The translations under genes were made by a program, and so were the position numbers. Shown piece after piece: positions 1-10,401 of a stretch of 64,000 bases of DNA. Positions within the stretch are counted from its first letter, which is position 1, and every line of letters starts with the position of its first letter. Below the pieces are notes generated by a model that ran no database searches, was not told the origin of the DNA, and saw nothing but the letters and a program-made list of their open reading frames with translations. This DNA is from Phytophthora sp. 'mugwort'. Lineage: Eukaryota > Oomycota > Peronosporomycetes > Peronosporales > Peronosporaceae. The DNA is taken from assembly GCA_033558025.1 (NCBI GenBank), contig JAUCEF010000010.1:2691001-2755000 (forward strand), read 5' to 3'.

Positions 1-315
1 CTTTTGAAACGTTGCTGTTTCCACCATTGTGTTGCACACGATTCCGGATGTCCCGAATTCATCTAGCCCTATAATATTCGCACGACAGATTGACCATGTT
101 GCGGGCGTGCTAGGATATTAGGCCTGGTGAGTGACATCTTATTGTGTGTCGTTTGCGAAAGTTAACTGACATAATCAACTCAGCTTCAAACGCAGGGGTA
201 TGTGAGTATCTCGGTATGGGTCTACATGCAGAATACAGTACCATATTTTAAAGTATGTCTTATAACTTCCAATGGACCGCAGAACGCACTGGGCGAGAGC
301 GGTCAATTTGTGGTG

Positions 316-332
316 CCCCCCCCCCCCCCCCC
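316..332. repeat. Poly-C tract, 17 bases
   Basis: Uninterrupted run of 17 C. It is the first of five long C or G runs annotated in the window; the others lie inside decayed transposons. Confidence 0.95.
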
Positions 333-844
333 GCGCGTAGGACCATGGTGGTACCTCGTGGATGGGAACACACACACAAAAGAGCTCGATTGACTGCATT
401 ATCGTACTTTCGTCGCAGTACCGCAAGCACAACCATGGAAACCATTGATCCCGTCATTAACATCATGATCGCGTCGGAAACCCGCAGCACGGCGACATCG
501 ACGAAACTATTCGCACTTTTAGCCCTTTCACGACCAAGGGGGACTTCGTTCTGCGTGCGAAATCTTCCACACAAACGTTCGCTGCAAGGACGCTAACATG
601 GACAACTAGATGATACATCTCATGCTCGGCAATTTGCAAGCTCACCTCGTGAGAGCGAAGGGGTTTAATGTGACCAACAAAACAAGCTACTGTAATCTCG
701 GGCAATCAGTTGATCCGAGTACTGGCTAGCGAAAATAATACTAGCTAGTCGTTGTTGCTTTAGGCTGCTAATTTTTCTCGGAATAATTAATGGGTTAAGT
801 GAGCGGCTCTATGACTAACTCGAAAAAGTGGGCAGAGTAGCTTT

Positions 845-888
845 CTCCAATCATATTGCGTGCCCAAACCCACGCAATATGATTGGAG
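845..888. repeat. Perfect foldback, 18-bp arms
   Basis: Arms 845-862 and 871-888 are exact reverse complements separated by 8 bases. There is no T-run typical of a terminator and no flanking gene. It resembles the foldbacks at 9644, 15771, 56183 and 63521 in shape but not in sequence. Confidence 0.9.
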
Positions 889-1029
889 GAAGGAATTCCT
901 TTTAGTTCCGCGTATACGTTCCGTTGCAAACATAGTGTAACATTTTTACCGGTACTTTACCGGATGCTGTCAAGACGAACATTCGATCGCCATTCATTTG
1001 GCGACGGCGCTAGCCCGGGGCATGGAGTC

Positions 1030-1585
1030 CTTTACTGCGCGTGAGAAGTTGAATACTGTGAACTTGCTAGAAGATCTAGCGATGCGCGTAAAGTAATTAG
1101 GCAATACTTCCCAACCTAAGTGGCAATGCTTACGAATCTAGCCCGAAGCTCCTATTGCGGTGGCTACACGACAAGGGCAAGCTCGAAGCACAGTGTTTTG
1201 CCAAGAACGGCGACACAAGGAGAAGGCGAGGCCAGCAGGTACAGGTACAACGCTGCCTCAAGCATCTGAAGATGATCTAATTAGGTGGATTAATGACCTT
1301 CTAGAGAAGGTGTTCTTATTTCCTCTGAGATGTTAGCGCTAGAAGCTAAGGATCGGCCACCGAGTATAGTTTGCACGGGTCGAGGCGGTGTGGCGATGGC
1401 AGCGTGCTGTCAAAGCGCGACACAGGCTGTCGATGGGGGCTTGACTTTTGGGACCGTTTTGAATGGTGGTACAATGTTCCGGTTCGTAATCTGTCCACTA
1501 TTAGCAGAGGAAGCCGGTATTGGGAGCTGGATGCAGAGCAATTTATCCAAAACCTATTCAACGCAGCGGCAATCAGGTCGTAAAA
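1030..1585 (+). pseudogene. Degenerate pogo/Tc5-like transposase N terminus
   Basis: Broken plus-strand frames read FTAREKLNTVNLLEDL near 1030-1075 and EDDLIRWINDL near 1270. These resemble the psq-type and CENP-B/Tc5-type helix-turn-helix segments of pogo-like transposases. A later frame (about 1445-1580) has a tryptophan- and arginine-rich stretch that could be the region after the HTH. Several stops and shifts interrupt it and no DDE catalytic domain follows. The family assignment rests on motif resemblance only. Confidence 0.4.
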
Positions 1586-1893
1586 TTAAGGCGAAAACCT
1601 CTCATTCAAATATTACATAAGTAGTCATGGGAGCATCCGGCTAGCGGCTGCTGAAGTGTAATCCGCTGGTTAGATGATAACGGAGGAGTCAGACCCCTTA
1701 TCATCCAATCAGGCGTCGGCGGTATTTATGTGGTTGACATGAGGTCAGTGCAGATACCTTGGCCCTAATACTGAAATAGAGTTGGTTTTACCCCGGACTT
1801 AATTGTGGTATTGCAGATCCAGCAGTACGCTCCACCACATAATACTTGGTCTTCGTGACTTTGTGCTTCATCATCGCTTCGTGTAAGCTAGTA

Positions 1894-2571
1894 CAGATTT
1901 GGACGGAAAGATATGACGTACTAGGTTTTTCTAGTGTATGAAGACAAAAGCGGACTCAAAAGAACGACATTAGTGAGATTTAACCAATCAGAACTCGGGG
2001 AATAAATTCATTCTCGCATAATAAAACATAACAAAACTGACTTTGGCGCCAATAAAACATCGCTCCGGGGCCCAACCGGTTTGTGATCACCTTTTTGACG
2101 AGGGTTCAATTCCCACGACTGCTGCAAAATTAAATCGCCCGAGTGGTGCCCCTGGTGCCGGGTTCCAAGGCAGTAGGTACACTTACTGACGTCCCCTTCC
2201 CTATCTGGTGAATCTATTAGAGCCAGCCGTACTCCACGCCTTCTTTATGTTAATCTCACTAACCACATCGCATCCCACGCAGCGACGACGCGCTCAGCCA
2301 ACGTTTTCGCTTCTCTGGTGTTGGTAGGCTTGCATCTCATCCGCCAAGTCGCTTCAGAGGCTGGCCTCGTCGCACACACACCAAGCTCACAAGCGAGCGG
2401 TTACTGCGTCCTGCGGGCACTGCGGGCACTGCGGGCACTGCACTAATTTTAAGTGGTGGCGGTGTGTTCACAAACCGATGATCTTATTGGTCAAAATGAT
2501 TGTATGGCGCGGCCGATGTAAAGCTATTCTGCAATTGTTTCGTGTCCGTCACATTTTTCCGTCCAAATCTG
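1894..2571. mobile_element. MITE-like element with 16-bp TIRs and TA duplication
   Basis: The left end (1894-1909, CAGATTTGGACGGAAA) and right end (2556-2571) are exact inverted repeats. TA lies directly outside each end (1892-1893 and 2572-2573), as expected for Tc1/mariner-type insertion. The 678-bp interior has no coding frame, so this is a non-autonomous element. It contains a short GC-rich tandem repeat of about 9 bp near 2411-2441. Confidence 0.75.
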
Positions 2572-2689
2572 TAACCTGACATGTTACACCTGATATTCGT
2601 AGTGCTTCCCAAGACCAAGATCAAGAAAAGCCAAGTCCCCATCTCGGTATACCCTGGGGAGACCCGAGGACATGAAGCCTATCACCATC

Positions 2690-3929
2690 TCACGCGTATC
2701 GAGTGAGAAGTTCTCCACCGCCTCGCGGCTGTGTCCGGAGAGGCTGTTGTCATGTCGCTGCTGAGCCCAGTGACGGCATATCGGCAGCGTCAAGCTGTCC
2801 AAGTTCATGGAACACCAACTCGCCGAGATGAAGCGACGAGTGGGATCAACTCCTTCGCGTTCACACAAGAACGACCACTACGTCGTGAAGTTGGAGACTT
2901 CCACGTACTCCGAGTCGGGTCCGAATAGACTACGCTGGTTCCGCGAAATCGACATTGCTTTTGCCTCTAGACATATGGTGGCGCCGTTGACCAAGGTCAC
3001 GCCCTTGCTATCCCGATGATCCGGAAAGGCCAAGGAGTGGGCCTTCGGCAAGCTCGTGGTCGACCCGCAGGCGTTTACCACTTGGGTGAATCGACCCAAA
3101 GTGATCTGCGCCTTGCTTTCGACCCCCCCCCCCCCCGCAAGACGAGTCGCGTGTGCGAGCGGACTTATTTGCCCTTGAACAAGGCAAACTGTCGATGCAT
3201 GACTACACCCAGAAGACACGACATCTCTCGTCATGTATCGTCAGAGGGCATGACGAGGTATATCTCACTTAGGACGGAACTGACACGCTGGATAAGGCTC
3301 TTGCCCTCGCACTGCGCGAGGACTATGTGGTGGTGTCGTCGTACGCGAAGCCCATGACGACTGACACTTTCCCGATCCCATGGAGATTGATGCGATTGTG
3401 CCATCTGCGGTCATCAGTGGTCGGCTCCCTCCGCCCGATGACAGGCTTCCGCTGTCGGAAGCTGGGCCATCGCGCGGCCGTTTGCTGCCCGCCAGCAAAC
3501 TTCAGCGATTCCACCCAGGCCGTCCCATAAAAACACGGTCAGGGCAAGTAGATGCGGAAACCCCTACTAGTATCAACGGAGGTCCGGGCACACCGGAGGA
3601 AACCCGATCTTCCAACCCACTTGTGTTACACGCACGTTTCAATGTCACTACCGCGAGCAGCCACTCGAGGCGGATCATCGTCAGTCTTCATGTCATCGGG
3701 GTTCGGCGTCCACTTCGCGTGCTTCTTGACTCAGGCGCGTCTAACATTTTCTTCCGCGCGTCGTGCTTGTCGGTGCTACCTGAGAGTGTTTGCTTCTGGG
3801 ATGGCCCGGGCGAAGTCGTTGTCACGCTGGCGGACGGCAAGTCACGCCGCGTAATGCGGCAAGAAATGCCACTGCCGTACACCTTCAACGGGTTCCGCAG
3901 TAACGGTGACTTCCGTAATTGAAATCAAT
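2690..3929 (+). pseudogene. Ty3/gypsy gag and protease, 5' part
   Basis: Frames from about 2807 read as a retrotransposon gag. A zinc-knuckle remnant (FRCRKLGHRAAVC, lacking the first Cys of CCHC) lies near 3445-3490, followed by an aspartic protease with the active-site signature LLDSGAS near 3720-3740. The gag frame is broken by shifts, including one at a 14-base C run. The protease domain stops at 3929 because a mariner is inserted there, and the same element resumes at 6017. The homopolymer run falls where related gags appear to have an EPPQDESR-like segment; this comparison is from memory of the family. Confidence 0.75.
3123..3136. repeat. Poly-C tract, 14 bases, inside gypsy gag
   Basis: The run sits inside the gag frame next to codons for Phe-Asp-Pro, so it looks like expansion of an original short proline-coding C run. 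It shifts the frame. Confidence 0.9.
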
Positions 3930-4216
3930 TACTCCCTCCGTTTCAGATTACTTGACCTATTTTACCACTAGGCCGTGTTGTACATTCTAGAGTTGCAACT
4001 AGCAATAAACTGCACATGAAAATAACGGGCACTGTACAACGAGTGCGATAGGAGGTGGGGTGGGGTGGGGGCGGTAATAGATCTGACAAAGTGCAGCCGT
4101 CGCGCTGGAAATGAATGTCAGGCAATACAAATTACAAGTGTGAGAGATCGACCACGATTTATGACAGTAGTCAAGGTTTTGAAAATGCTAAAACTAAGGT
4201 TATATTTGCTAAAAAT

Positions 4217-4293
4217 ATAGTACTTGGCGGGAATCGAACCCGCGTCCCCCGCATAAATAGCGGTGCTCTTATCCAATTGAGCTACGTGTCTAA
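4217..4293 (-). repeat. tRNA-like sequence (SINE head or tRNA pseudogene)
   Basis: On the minus strand there is an A-box region (TAGCTCAATTGG) with a 4-bp D stem and a B box (GGTTCGATTCC) inside a perfect 5-bp T stem. The acceptor strands do not pair (about 3 of 7), and the anticodon arm has only 4 pairs with A where U33 should be, so a functional tRNA is unlikely. A tRNA-derived SINE head or tRNA pseudogene fits better. It sits inside the mariner, making it the youngest layer of this nest. Confidence 0.55.
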
Positions 4294-4365
4294 AGCCTCC
4301 TTTGAATGGTGCCCAATAGAAGTTATTCTTCCGGCATTAATATTCTAACTCCTCTACCTTCAATA

Positions 4366-5900
4366 TCAAGAGTGCTTCCTTTCAGCTCGTTGATGACTTA
4401 CTAAAACGTGGAACGCTGCACACTCTAAATAGCCGCAACTATCGCACAAGTAATTCATTGCTAGCAGACCTGCTTTCCGGATCTTTGCCTTTCTGATTTG
4501 GGGACGTTTGTAGTTGTTGTTACCTCTGTGTTGAATGATGCGCTTCACGATCTTTTGCATTGAGACAAAGGTGTCATTAAGCGTAGCAACCTTGAGGTCC
4601 TTGTATGAAGCGATCGTGCAGTCGATAAGCCCGTCGATATTGCGCGGACTTGCTTCGTTCTGTAACGCCTGAATCGCGCAGAAGTAGCCCGCGTCCAGGA
4701 TATTGAGGTCGGGACTGTTAGGTGACGGCACCTCTACACGAATCTTCCACCCGTCCGCCGTAAAGCACGCTGCTCGAATTGCAGGGTCATTTTCGTGAAC
4801 ATACGAGCGCCATCTTGCTGGATGACCAGGTCAGCGCCCCGTAGAAAGGACGGGCACTTAGACTTGATCGTTGGGGTGACGTTATTGATCAGCATTTCGC
4901 ACTGCTCGTTGCGGCTAACACTGATAGGGCGAGTTACTAGTGTGCCAGCAGACCTGTTACACGAGCCGGTTTTAGCTGGAACGCGTTCCGTGAATGACCA
5001 CATTCCCAGCTTACCGTCAAACAGGACACTACCATCCGAAATGTAGAGTAGCCGCATAACGACAGCCATGAACATCACCTTTGTGATGAAGCCCTTGGAC
5101 TGCACGGTTCGATGCGGTGGGGGGGGGGGGGGGGGGGGGGCACACTTGGTGACATGTAAACGGTTCTGTCCGCCTCCGTCATGTAAAACACTTCTCATCG
5201 ATGAAGATCCGATTGGCGAGATCATTTTTGAACTCGTAGGTTTCTGTATTGACAAATGCCAAGCAGAACTATAGTCTACATAGCGATACAGTTAGTCAGC
5301 GTATCATACGACCCACACATTCAAAATTCTTCGTACCTTGAAGCCATGTTTGTCTCGTAAGTCGGGGCTTGATCGAGTTGCTGCGGTGCACGATCTCTCC
5401 TGCAGCAAGCGACCGTTAAATAAAAGCTGGCGATATTTTAATCGCCTTAGCAATCGACCCCATGGTCCGCCGCTTTCTCCACTGCAAGGCCTTGAGCCGC
5501 TCTGGTAAGTCGCCCAACTTTTTCTTTCTTCCGCACTTCCTTACTCGCTTGCTCTTAAATCTTGGCATCCCGCTGCTGCACTTGCGGTGCTTGACGGTCT
5601 CTCTCCAAATCCGAGATGCTGAATTGTCACTGCATCCGAAGAGATCAGCAGCCTGGCTAATGAAACTGCGCGGTACTTTCAGGTTAAGCGAGTGCTTTAG
5701 CAGAAACGCAGCGATGGTGCGATCTTCTTTTCGGGGGTCAGGTCCTTGTTTGACTTGCGTTGCGGTCCGCCATTGTGAAATGTGGTCAAGCGTGTTGGTA
5801 AGCTCGCTAAACCTTCAATATTCCCGCGCTAATTACTCGAGCTGCGAAAAAAAACCTCGTTTGGGGTGCAACAACCTCGATTTACTGAGTCGTGATTGGG
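4366..5900 (-). pseudogene. Mariner transposase (broken)
   Basis: Read on the minus strand, the N-terminal part (about 5900-5450) has a basic HTH-like region. The middle (5255-4734) contains VIQQDGAR with the second catalytic Asp. The C-terminal part (4731-4366) contains SPDLNILDAGYF with the third catalytic Asp, both typical of mariner-family DDD enzymes. The first catalytic Asp region is destroyed around a 22-base G run at 5119-5140, and there are several frame changes. The enzyme is not functional. The order and spacing of motifs leave little doubt about the family. Confidence 0.8.
5119..5140. repeat. Poly-G tract, 22 bases, inside mariner transposase
   Basis: Uninterrupted run of 22 G, which reads as polyproline in the minus-strand transposase frame. 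It lies where the conserved catalytic core would be and is the longest homopolymer in the window. Confidence 0.95.
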
Positions 5901-6016
5901 CGCTGAGGCCCAATAACACACTTCTCCGTTGAATTCCTCCAACCAGAATGCTCTGTCAAGTAAAATGAAATAGAGCTGTTTCAATTCTCGCCAAGTAAAC
6001 TGAAACGGAGGGAGTA

Positions 6017-7480
6017 CTTGTTCTACTGCATCTTAATCATACCATGGCTTGCGCGTTCCGAGAAAGAGATCGACCGGCTCACCAGGTCTGTCCGTCGTCT
6101 ACGTGGCTACGACGTAACTGAGGTGTTCACCCATCTCTTGATGTCACCAGAGGCTGACCGCACATCTCTGTCATTGACGAGACGGCTACCACGCGCGTAG
6201 CGCACATAGTGAGCGATCGTCGTCTCTGTGCTACTTGCGCAGTGCTGCTAGATGCTGCAGGTTCATCACGCTAACGCGGTGACGAAGAAGACGAAGCCGC
6301 GGTCGAGCAGGGGCACCCGCGGTACAAGAGAGCGACCCTTCCTGAAGAATGAGACAACGCTGGGGCATAGGTTCCCGCTACAGAACGAAATAGCGGTCGA
6401 GCATGGGTTCCCGCTGACCAATGAGACAGCAGTGATCACGAGTTCCCGCTGCTGGGCGAGATAGCGGTTAAGCATACGTTCCCTCCGCTGAACGATACAC
6501 CGGTCGAGTCTGGCTTCGCGCTGAAGAAAAAACAAGCTGGGGCTCCCGCAGGCGACGGTGTGGTCGAGTATGTGCGTCTCCCCGCCATTCCGGTGTGGAC
6601 GAGGCGTGGTTTCCCACACCTATAGAAGGTATATATATCCATCGCCCAGCCCCAGTGAACCAGTATCTTCGAGCAGCAGATCGAAGCGCAAAAAGAACTC
6701 CAAGCGTCTCCGGCTAAATCCTCGAGGCCATTCCTCACTGGCCGAAGCACCAGTGTTAGAGTCCATCCACGCGGTCGAGTGCGTGGAAAGCGCCCCTCAG
6801 CCGTGGAAGCCGCGAGCCCGCCTCGCGACGCACCCTCGATCACGTTCCTCCTAAGTTTCTGATGGAAGCATTTTCTGTGTGAGCTGAAGGTCGGCGACAT
6901 CGAGTAAGTGTGCTTGATTACCGATGGAACACTTCGCGACACATTGATGGGACACCCTGCGCGAGTCTAACAATACTGTCTAGATACCGCCCGTGAGTAC
7001 ACGGATGTCTTCCCGGGCAAGATCCTCGCAGAGCTCCCGCCGACCGAGGTCGTCGACACGAGATAGATCTCGCCCCTGGAACGAAGTACTGTGTTACGCG
7101 GCGGTGGCCTCTACCCCGCGATCAAGTCAAGGATATCGACGAGATCTCCGAGGGCCGCCATTAGGCTGGCCAGGTGCGTGAGAGTATCTCACCACACTCA
7201 AGCCCAACCTTCTGCGTGAAAAAGGCCACCGGCGGTTGGCGCATTGTCCACGTGTTCAATCCGCTCGCCCTCGCGCCGAAGGGGTGCGGAATTCCACTTG
7301 AAGCACTTGAGGCAATTAGACCAAGTGATGCGAGAGAACAGGCTGTATGCGAACCTTAAGAAGTGTGTCATCTGCGCCCCGGAGATTCTGGTGCTGGGCT
7401 GCTACGTGAACAAGAACAGAGTGCGCGCTCGCACGGAGCAATATCATCCATCTGTTCGTGACCGACTTCAACGCACAATA
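6017..7480 (+). pseudogene. Ty3/gypsy protease end and reverse transcriptase relic
   Basis: This continues the element interrupted at 3929. It opens with a frame containing IPWLAR and RSVRRLRGYDVTEVF (protease C terminus). Near 6990-7250 there are fragments of the start of RT (YTDVFPGKILAELPP, then SPTFCVKKATGGWRIVHVF). At about 7300-7420 the frame jumps to the end of the RT/connection region (LYANLKKCVICAPEI). The central RT, including the YxDD catalytic box, is missing, so an internal deletion of roughly 130 codons is inferred. Stops and shifts are frequent. Confidence 0.75.
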
Positions 7481-7556
7481 CGTCAGTGTATGGTTGCCGC
7501 AAACATGCAGTTCGACTATGAGGACTGTGGAGAAGCGTCAACCAAGAATATGAGAT

Positions 7557-8335
7557 CCCTAAGGAATCGCCAGATCGATGAGAAAGGCGGCCCCAGCTGT
7601 GAAAAAAGGGGGCGATCGAGCCGGATCGAGATACGACATAAAGGCTGGGCGACGTTCGATTCAATTTGGGGCGCAAGGGGATGCGTCGATGACGAGGAAA
7701 GAATCCAGGGTCTGGCAACCACCCAACCCAGATCTGTTATACTGTGATTGCCCGACCGATCGGGGATCGGTGGGATATACGGAACCCGGAACGAGGGGGT
7801 GTAAGAGATCAGGACTGGCAAGCGGTGACGGAATCGATCAAACCGGATCTAACCTCTGTTTGACCTCGATCGGGCCCCATTCGTGCGGATTTGGGATCCG
7901 CGGGTTGGCAGATCGAGCCGATCCGGCTTTCAAGGTTCGGAAGGTCGGGCTGATCTGGCGTTCCCAGATCGGCCTACGCCCCGCCGTCCGAGATCGAGCG
8001 GATCGGGTCGATCGGTATTCGCCGGTCGGCACACAGGTTCCGACATTCTCGATCTGTCAGATCGACATACATGTTCGGACATACGCGATCTGTCAGATCG
8101 GGCCGATCCATGTTGGCAGATCAACATACGCGCTCGAACATCCGCGATCTGGCAGATCGGACTCGATCAGCAATCATCCTCGGGAATGTGCAAGCGTGAA
8201 GTCGGTACGTGTTGAGTGGTTGAAAAAGGGCAAGATTCAGAAGATTCAGGTGGTACGAGATAGGGTTCAGGATGGGAAAATAGGACCAGAAAAGGATAAA
8301 CAACAATCAGACTCGAATTTATATTGGACTACTTA
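7557..8335. repeat. GATC-dense repetitive block
   Basis: The motif GATCG and its variants occur at very high density over about 780 bp. A self-complementary unit (GATCTGTCAGATCG) appears at 8051-8064 and 8087-8100, with a variant at 8146-8160, embedded in loosely repeated blocks of about 36-60 bp. Both strands stay largely open, which is a by-product of the composition. I do not recognise a protein. It interrupts gypsy-derived sequence and may be a separate inserted repeat. Confidence 0.6.
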
Positions 8336-8884
8336 GGCTTTTTTAAGTGCCGCTGGAAGGGATCTACATTGGCCATCCAAAGTATCTACTAGCCCAAGGT
8401 AGCAGATCAGGCGTCGCGTTGAGAGGATCGGATCGTATATTGGCCGACCATCCCCCATGCTAGCGAACTTCTGCTCAAGCGCATACCTCGATCGATCGGC
8501 ATTCAGTGCTTGGCCGACGATCGCTTCGACTCTCAACTCGCAAGATCCCGCCCGCTAAAGGAAGCGGGAAGCAACTCAAGGAAAGGAAAGGAACAACGCC
8601 ACACGGCAACCTCGGCCTCCGATCATGTCCAGGCCCCCGATCGAAGGTCGACTACCTCAGATCGGAACAAATAACGACAGCAGAGCGAAGACTTCCGCTC
8701 TGCTCCATGTCCCCGCGTCCACCAGGACGTTCAAGCTTTACATCGCTGAATCCTTCGGAGTCCCAAGAGAGCAGATCCAGCCCACCGACGGGTACACAAG
8801 GTGAGACCAAGTTCAGCTGATCACGGATCATCGGAAAATCCCCTCCGTTAGTCGGTGTCTGGGCGCAGTTGGTAAGCGGATCAG

Positions 8885-9075
8885 GTCTTAAGCATATTTT
8901 GACCGATCCCGTAACACCACAGGACTGAGGGGAGTCGTCAACTTCCAGTCCCGCCAGCTGAAGCCGACGGAAAAGAACTACCCGGTACACGACAAGAAAC
9001 TCCTCGCGATGAGCTATGCTCTGATTAAATCCAGAGTGTACTTGCTCGGGGAGCAAATATTCACCGTTTAGACCG
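8885..9075 (+). pseudogene. Ty3/gypsy RNase H fragment
   Basis: A plus-strand frame reads QLKPTEKNYPVHDKKLLAM followed by SRVYLLGEQIF, the conserved part of the Ty3/gypsy RNase H domain. It has the same orientation as the RT relic upstream, so it is probably the same element after the GATC-rich block. The sequence from 8340 to 8884 is not recognised. The fragment ends in decay and no integrase follows. Confidence 0.75.
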
Positions 9076-9085
9076 AGCCTGCGTA

Positions 9086-9643
9086 AGGACGGATGGAAAG
9101 ATAAGTTGGAGCATCGGAACCTAGATACGGAGGAAGCCCGGCGTCAGAAAGGGTGTCGCGCAAAGGTCACCTCGAAACCGTGATAGTGTGCGCGTGCTTG
9201 CGTGCTTGGTGATACGATGGGGAGAAGGAAGAGCGGCGGCGGGACCACTTCCGTCGCCCAGGCCCGTTTATCATTTGTGGCTAGCCTGGAAAGCAACAGG
9301 TCAGTAGTGCTTTAGCCTGGAAGCAACAAGTTGAAGCACTTGCATTGAGCTTGCTGGCAAAAGCGTTATCTGAATCCGATCACTCTCCTACTCAGGCCGT
9401 TCCCATACAACGCTGACCGACCCACGTTCAAGGCCTACTCGCGACATTTGCAATTCGATTTCCATTCTCTCCCCCCCCCCTTTCTTACAGGCATGCATAA
9501 TGAATGGTCCATTGTTAATGGCACGCGCCGTCATTTGCTGTCCTTGATAAGGTCTTGGAGGTCTTTAATAAGGGCCTATAGAAGGATAGTGCTGTACAAA
9601 AACGCGAACTCTAAAACACAAGAACGATAACGACAGGGTACTT
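9086..9643. other. No gene recognised
   Basis: No recognisable protein. A short direct repeat (TAGCCTGGAAGCAACA-like) occurs near 9282 and 9313, and there is a 10-base C run at 9471-9480. Confidence 0.5.
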
Positions 9644-9733
9644 ACTGTAGGATAACTATATGATAGAGTAATCCTACAGTGGTTGGGTCTTTCGGACTGG
9701 ATATAAACTATATCCAGTCCGAAAGACCAACCC
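9644..9733. repeat. Two adjacent foldbacks
   Basis: The first pair has arms 9644-9653 and 9671-9680 (10 bp, exact). Immediately after it is a second hairpin with 19-bp perfect arms (9687-9705 and 9709-9727) and a 3-base loop; complementarity extends further outward with one missing base. No gene boundary is nearby. Confidence 0.85.
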
Positions 9734-9948
9734 TATCAAAAGACTTTCTCCGCACAGCCAATGGAGAAGATCCAAACAGTGTCACACTTGTAGTTTTGTC
9801 CAATCATGTTCCGTTAACAGTAGGGGAAACTTATTCCTACTTATTTCTGGAATAGCCCAGAATTTCCAAAATGTTTGAAATAATACTGTACACTTAGGCC
9901 AACTGAATTATCGAATAGCTGTCCTCTGCGACACAATGACACTTCAAG

Positions 9949-10378
9949 TTGAAGCGGTTGTCTGTTTATAGAGCAGACAAGAAGCAAAGCAAATATAGAG
10001 TGCGCCGCTTAAGCGTCATTGCAACTTTGACTGCGAAGCGGACAGTCGCGATGAAGATGGCTTCTCGGGGCCTTGACACCACGCAGAGAACTGTTGGGCA
10101 GGATCTGGCAGCTGAAAAGATGTTTGATGGATTCCTCAGATCAATAGGTTTGTCGAAAGTTGACTTAGATGATATCCATAGCGCTCATAGCGAATAAGCT
10201 AACCTGCCCACTCAGAATATGTACTCACTTCTAACAGTTTTTTCCATTTTTGTTCAGACGAAAAAGAGCAGCAAAGCCCGAGCTTCGGATGATCTACTGG
10301 ACAAAGCTACAGCGCTTGGATATTTTCCGCAAGCTGTGAATATGCTGCGTGAGCGCTATTCTACGTCGTCCAATGACT
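9949..10378 (+). other. Unrecognised coding-like segment
   Basis: An open frame of about 82 residues (9949-10197, no ATG at its start) ends in LSKVDLDDIHSAHSE. A second frame at 10258-10378 reads LLDKATALGYFPQAVNMLRE and is preceded by a pyrimidine-rich stretch ending in TTGTTCAG that looks like a 3' splice site. The two may be exons of one gene. I know no family for it. Confidence 0.3.
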
Positions 10379-10401
10379 AAGAAAATTGCTAAAATGATAA
10401 A

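Larger units (their letters stand above)
1..1029. other. No gene recognised
   Basis: I see no convincing coding sequence. Short open frames overlap one another around the poly-C run and look like chance. The stretch contains a 17-base C run and a perfect 18-bp foldback, annotated separately. Confidence 0.6.
3932..6014 (-). mobile_element. Mariner-like transposon inserted in gypsy
   Basis: The left end starts CTCCCTCCGTTTCAG and the right end is its reverse complement, with similarity extending about 25 bp inward. TA flanks both ends (3930-3931 and 6015-6016). This terminal sequence is characteristic of plant-type mariner and Stowaway ends. The element is 2083 bp and carries a decayed transposase on the minus strand plus a tRNA-like sequence at 4217-4293. 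The gypsy protease reading frame continues across the two TA sites, which fixes the insertion point exactly. Confidence 0.9.

Noticed and set aside
175..705. Overlapping ORFs on both strands at the start of the window
   Set aside because: They overlap each other across a poly-C run, lack recognisable motifs and are short.
4217..4293. Functional tRNA gene
   Set aside because: Acceptor strands pair at about 3 of 7 positions and the anticodon loop lacks U33.
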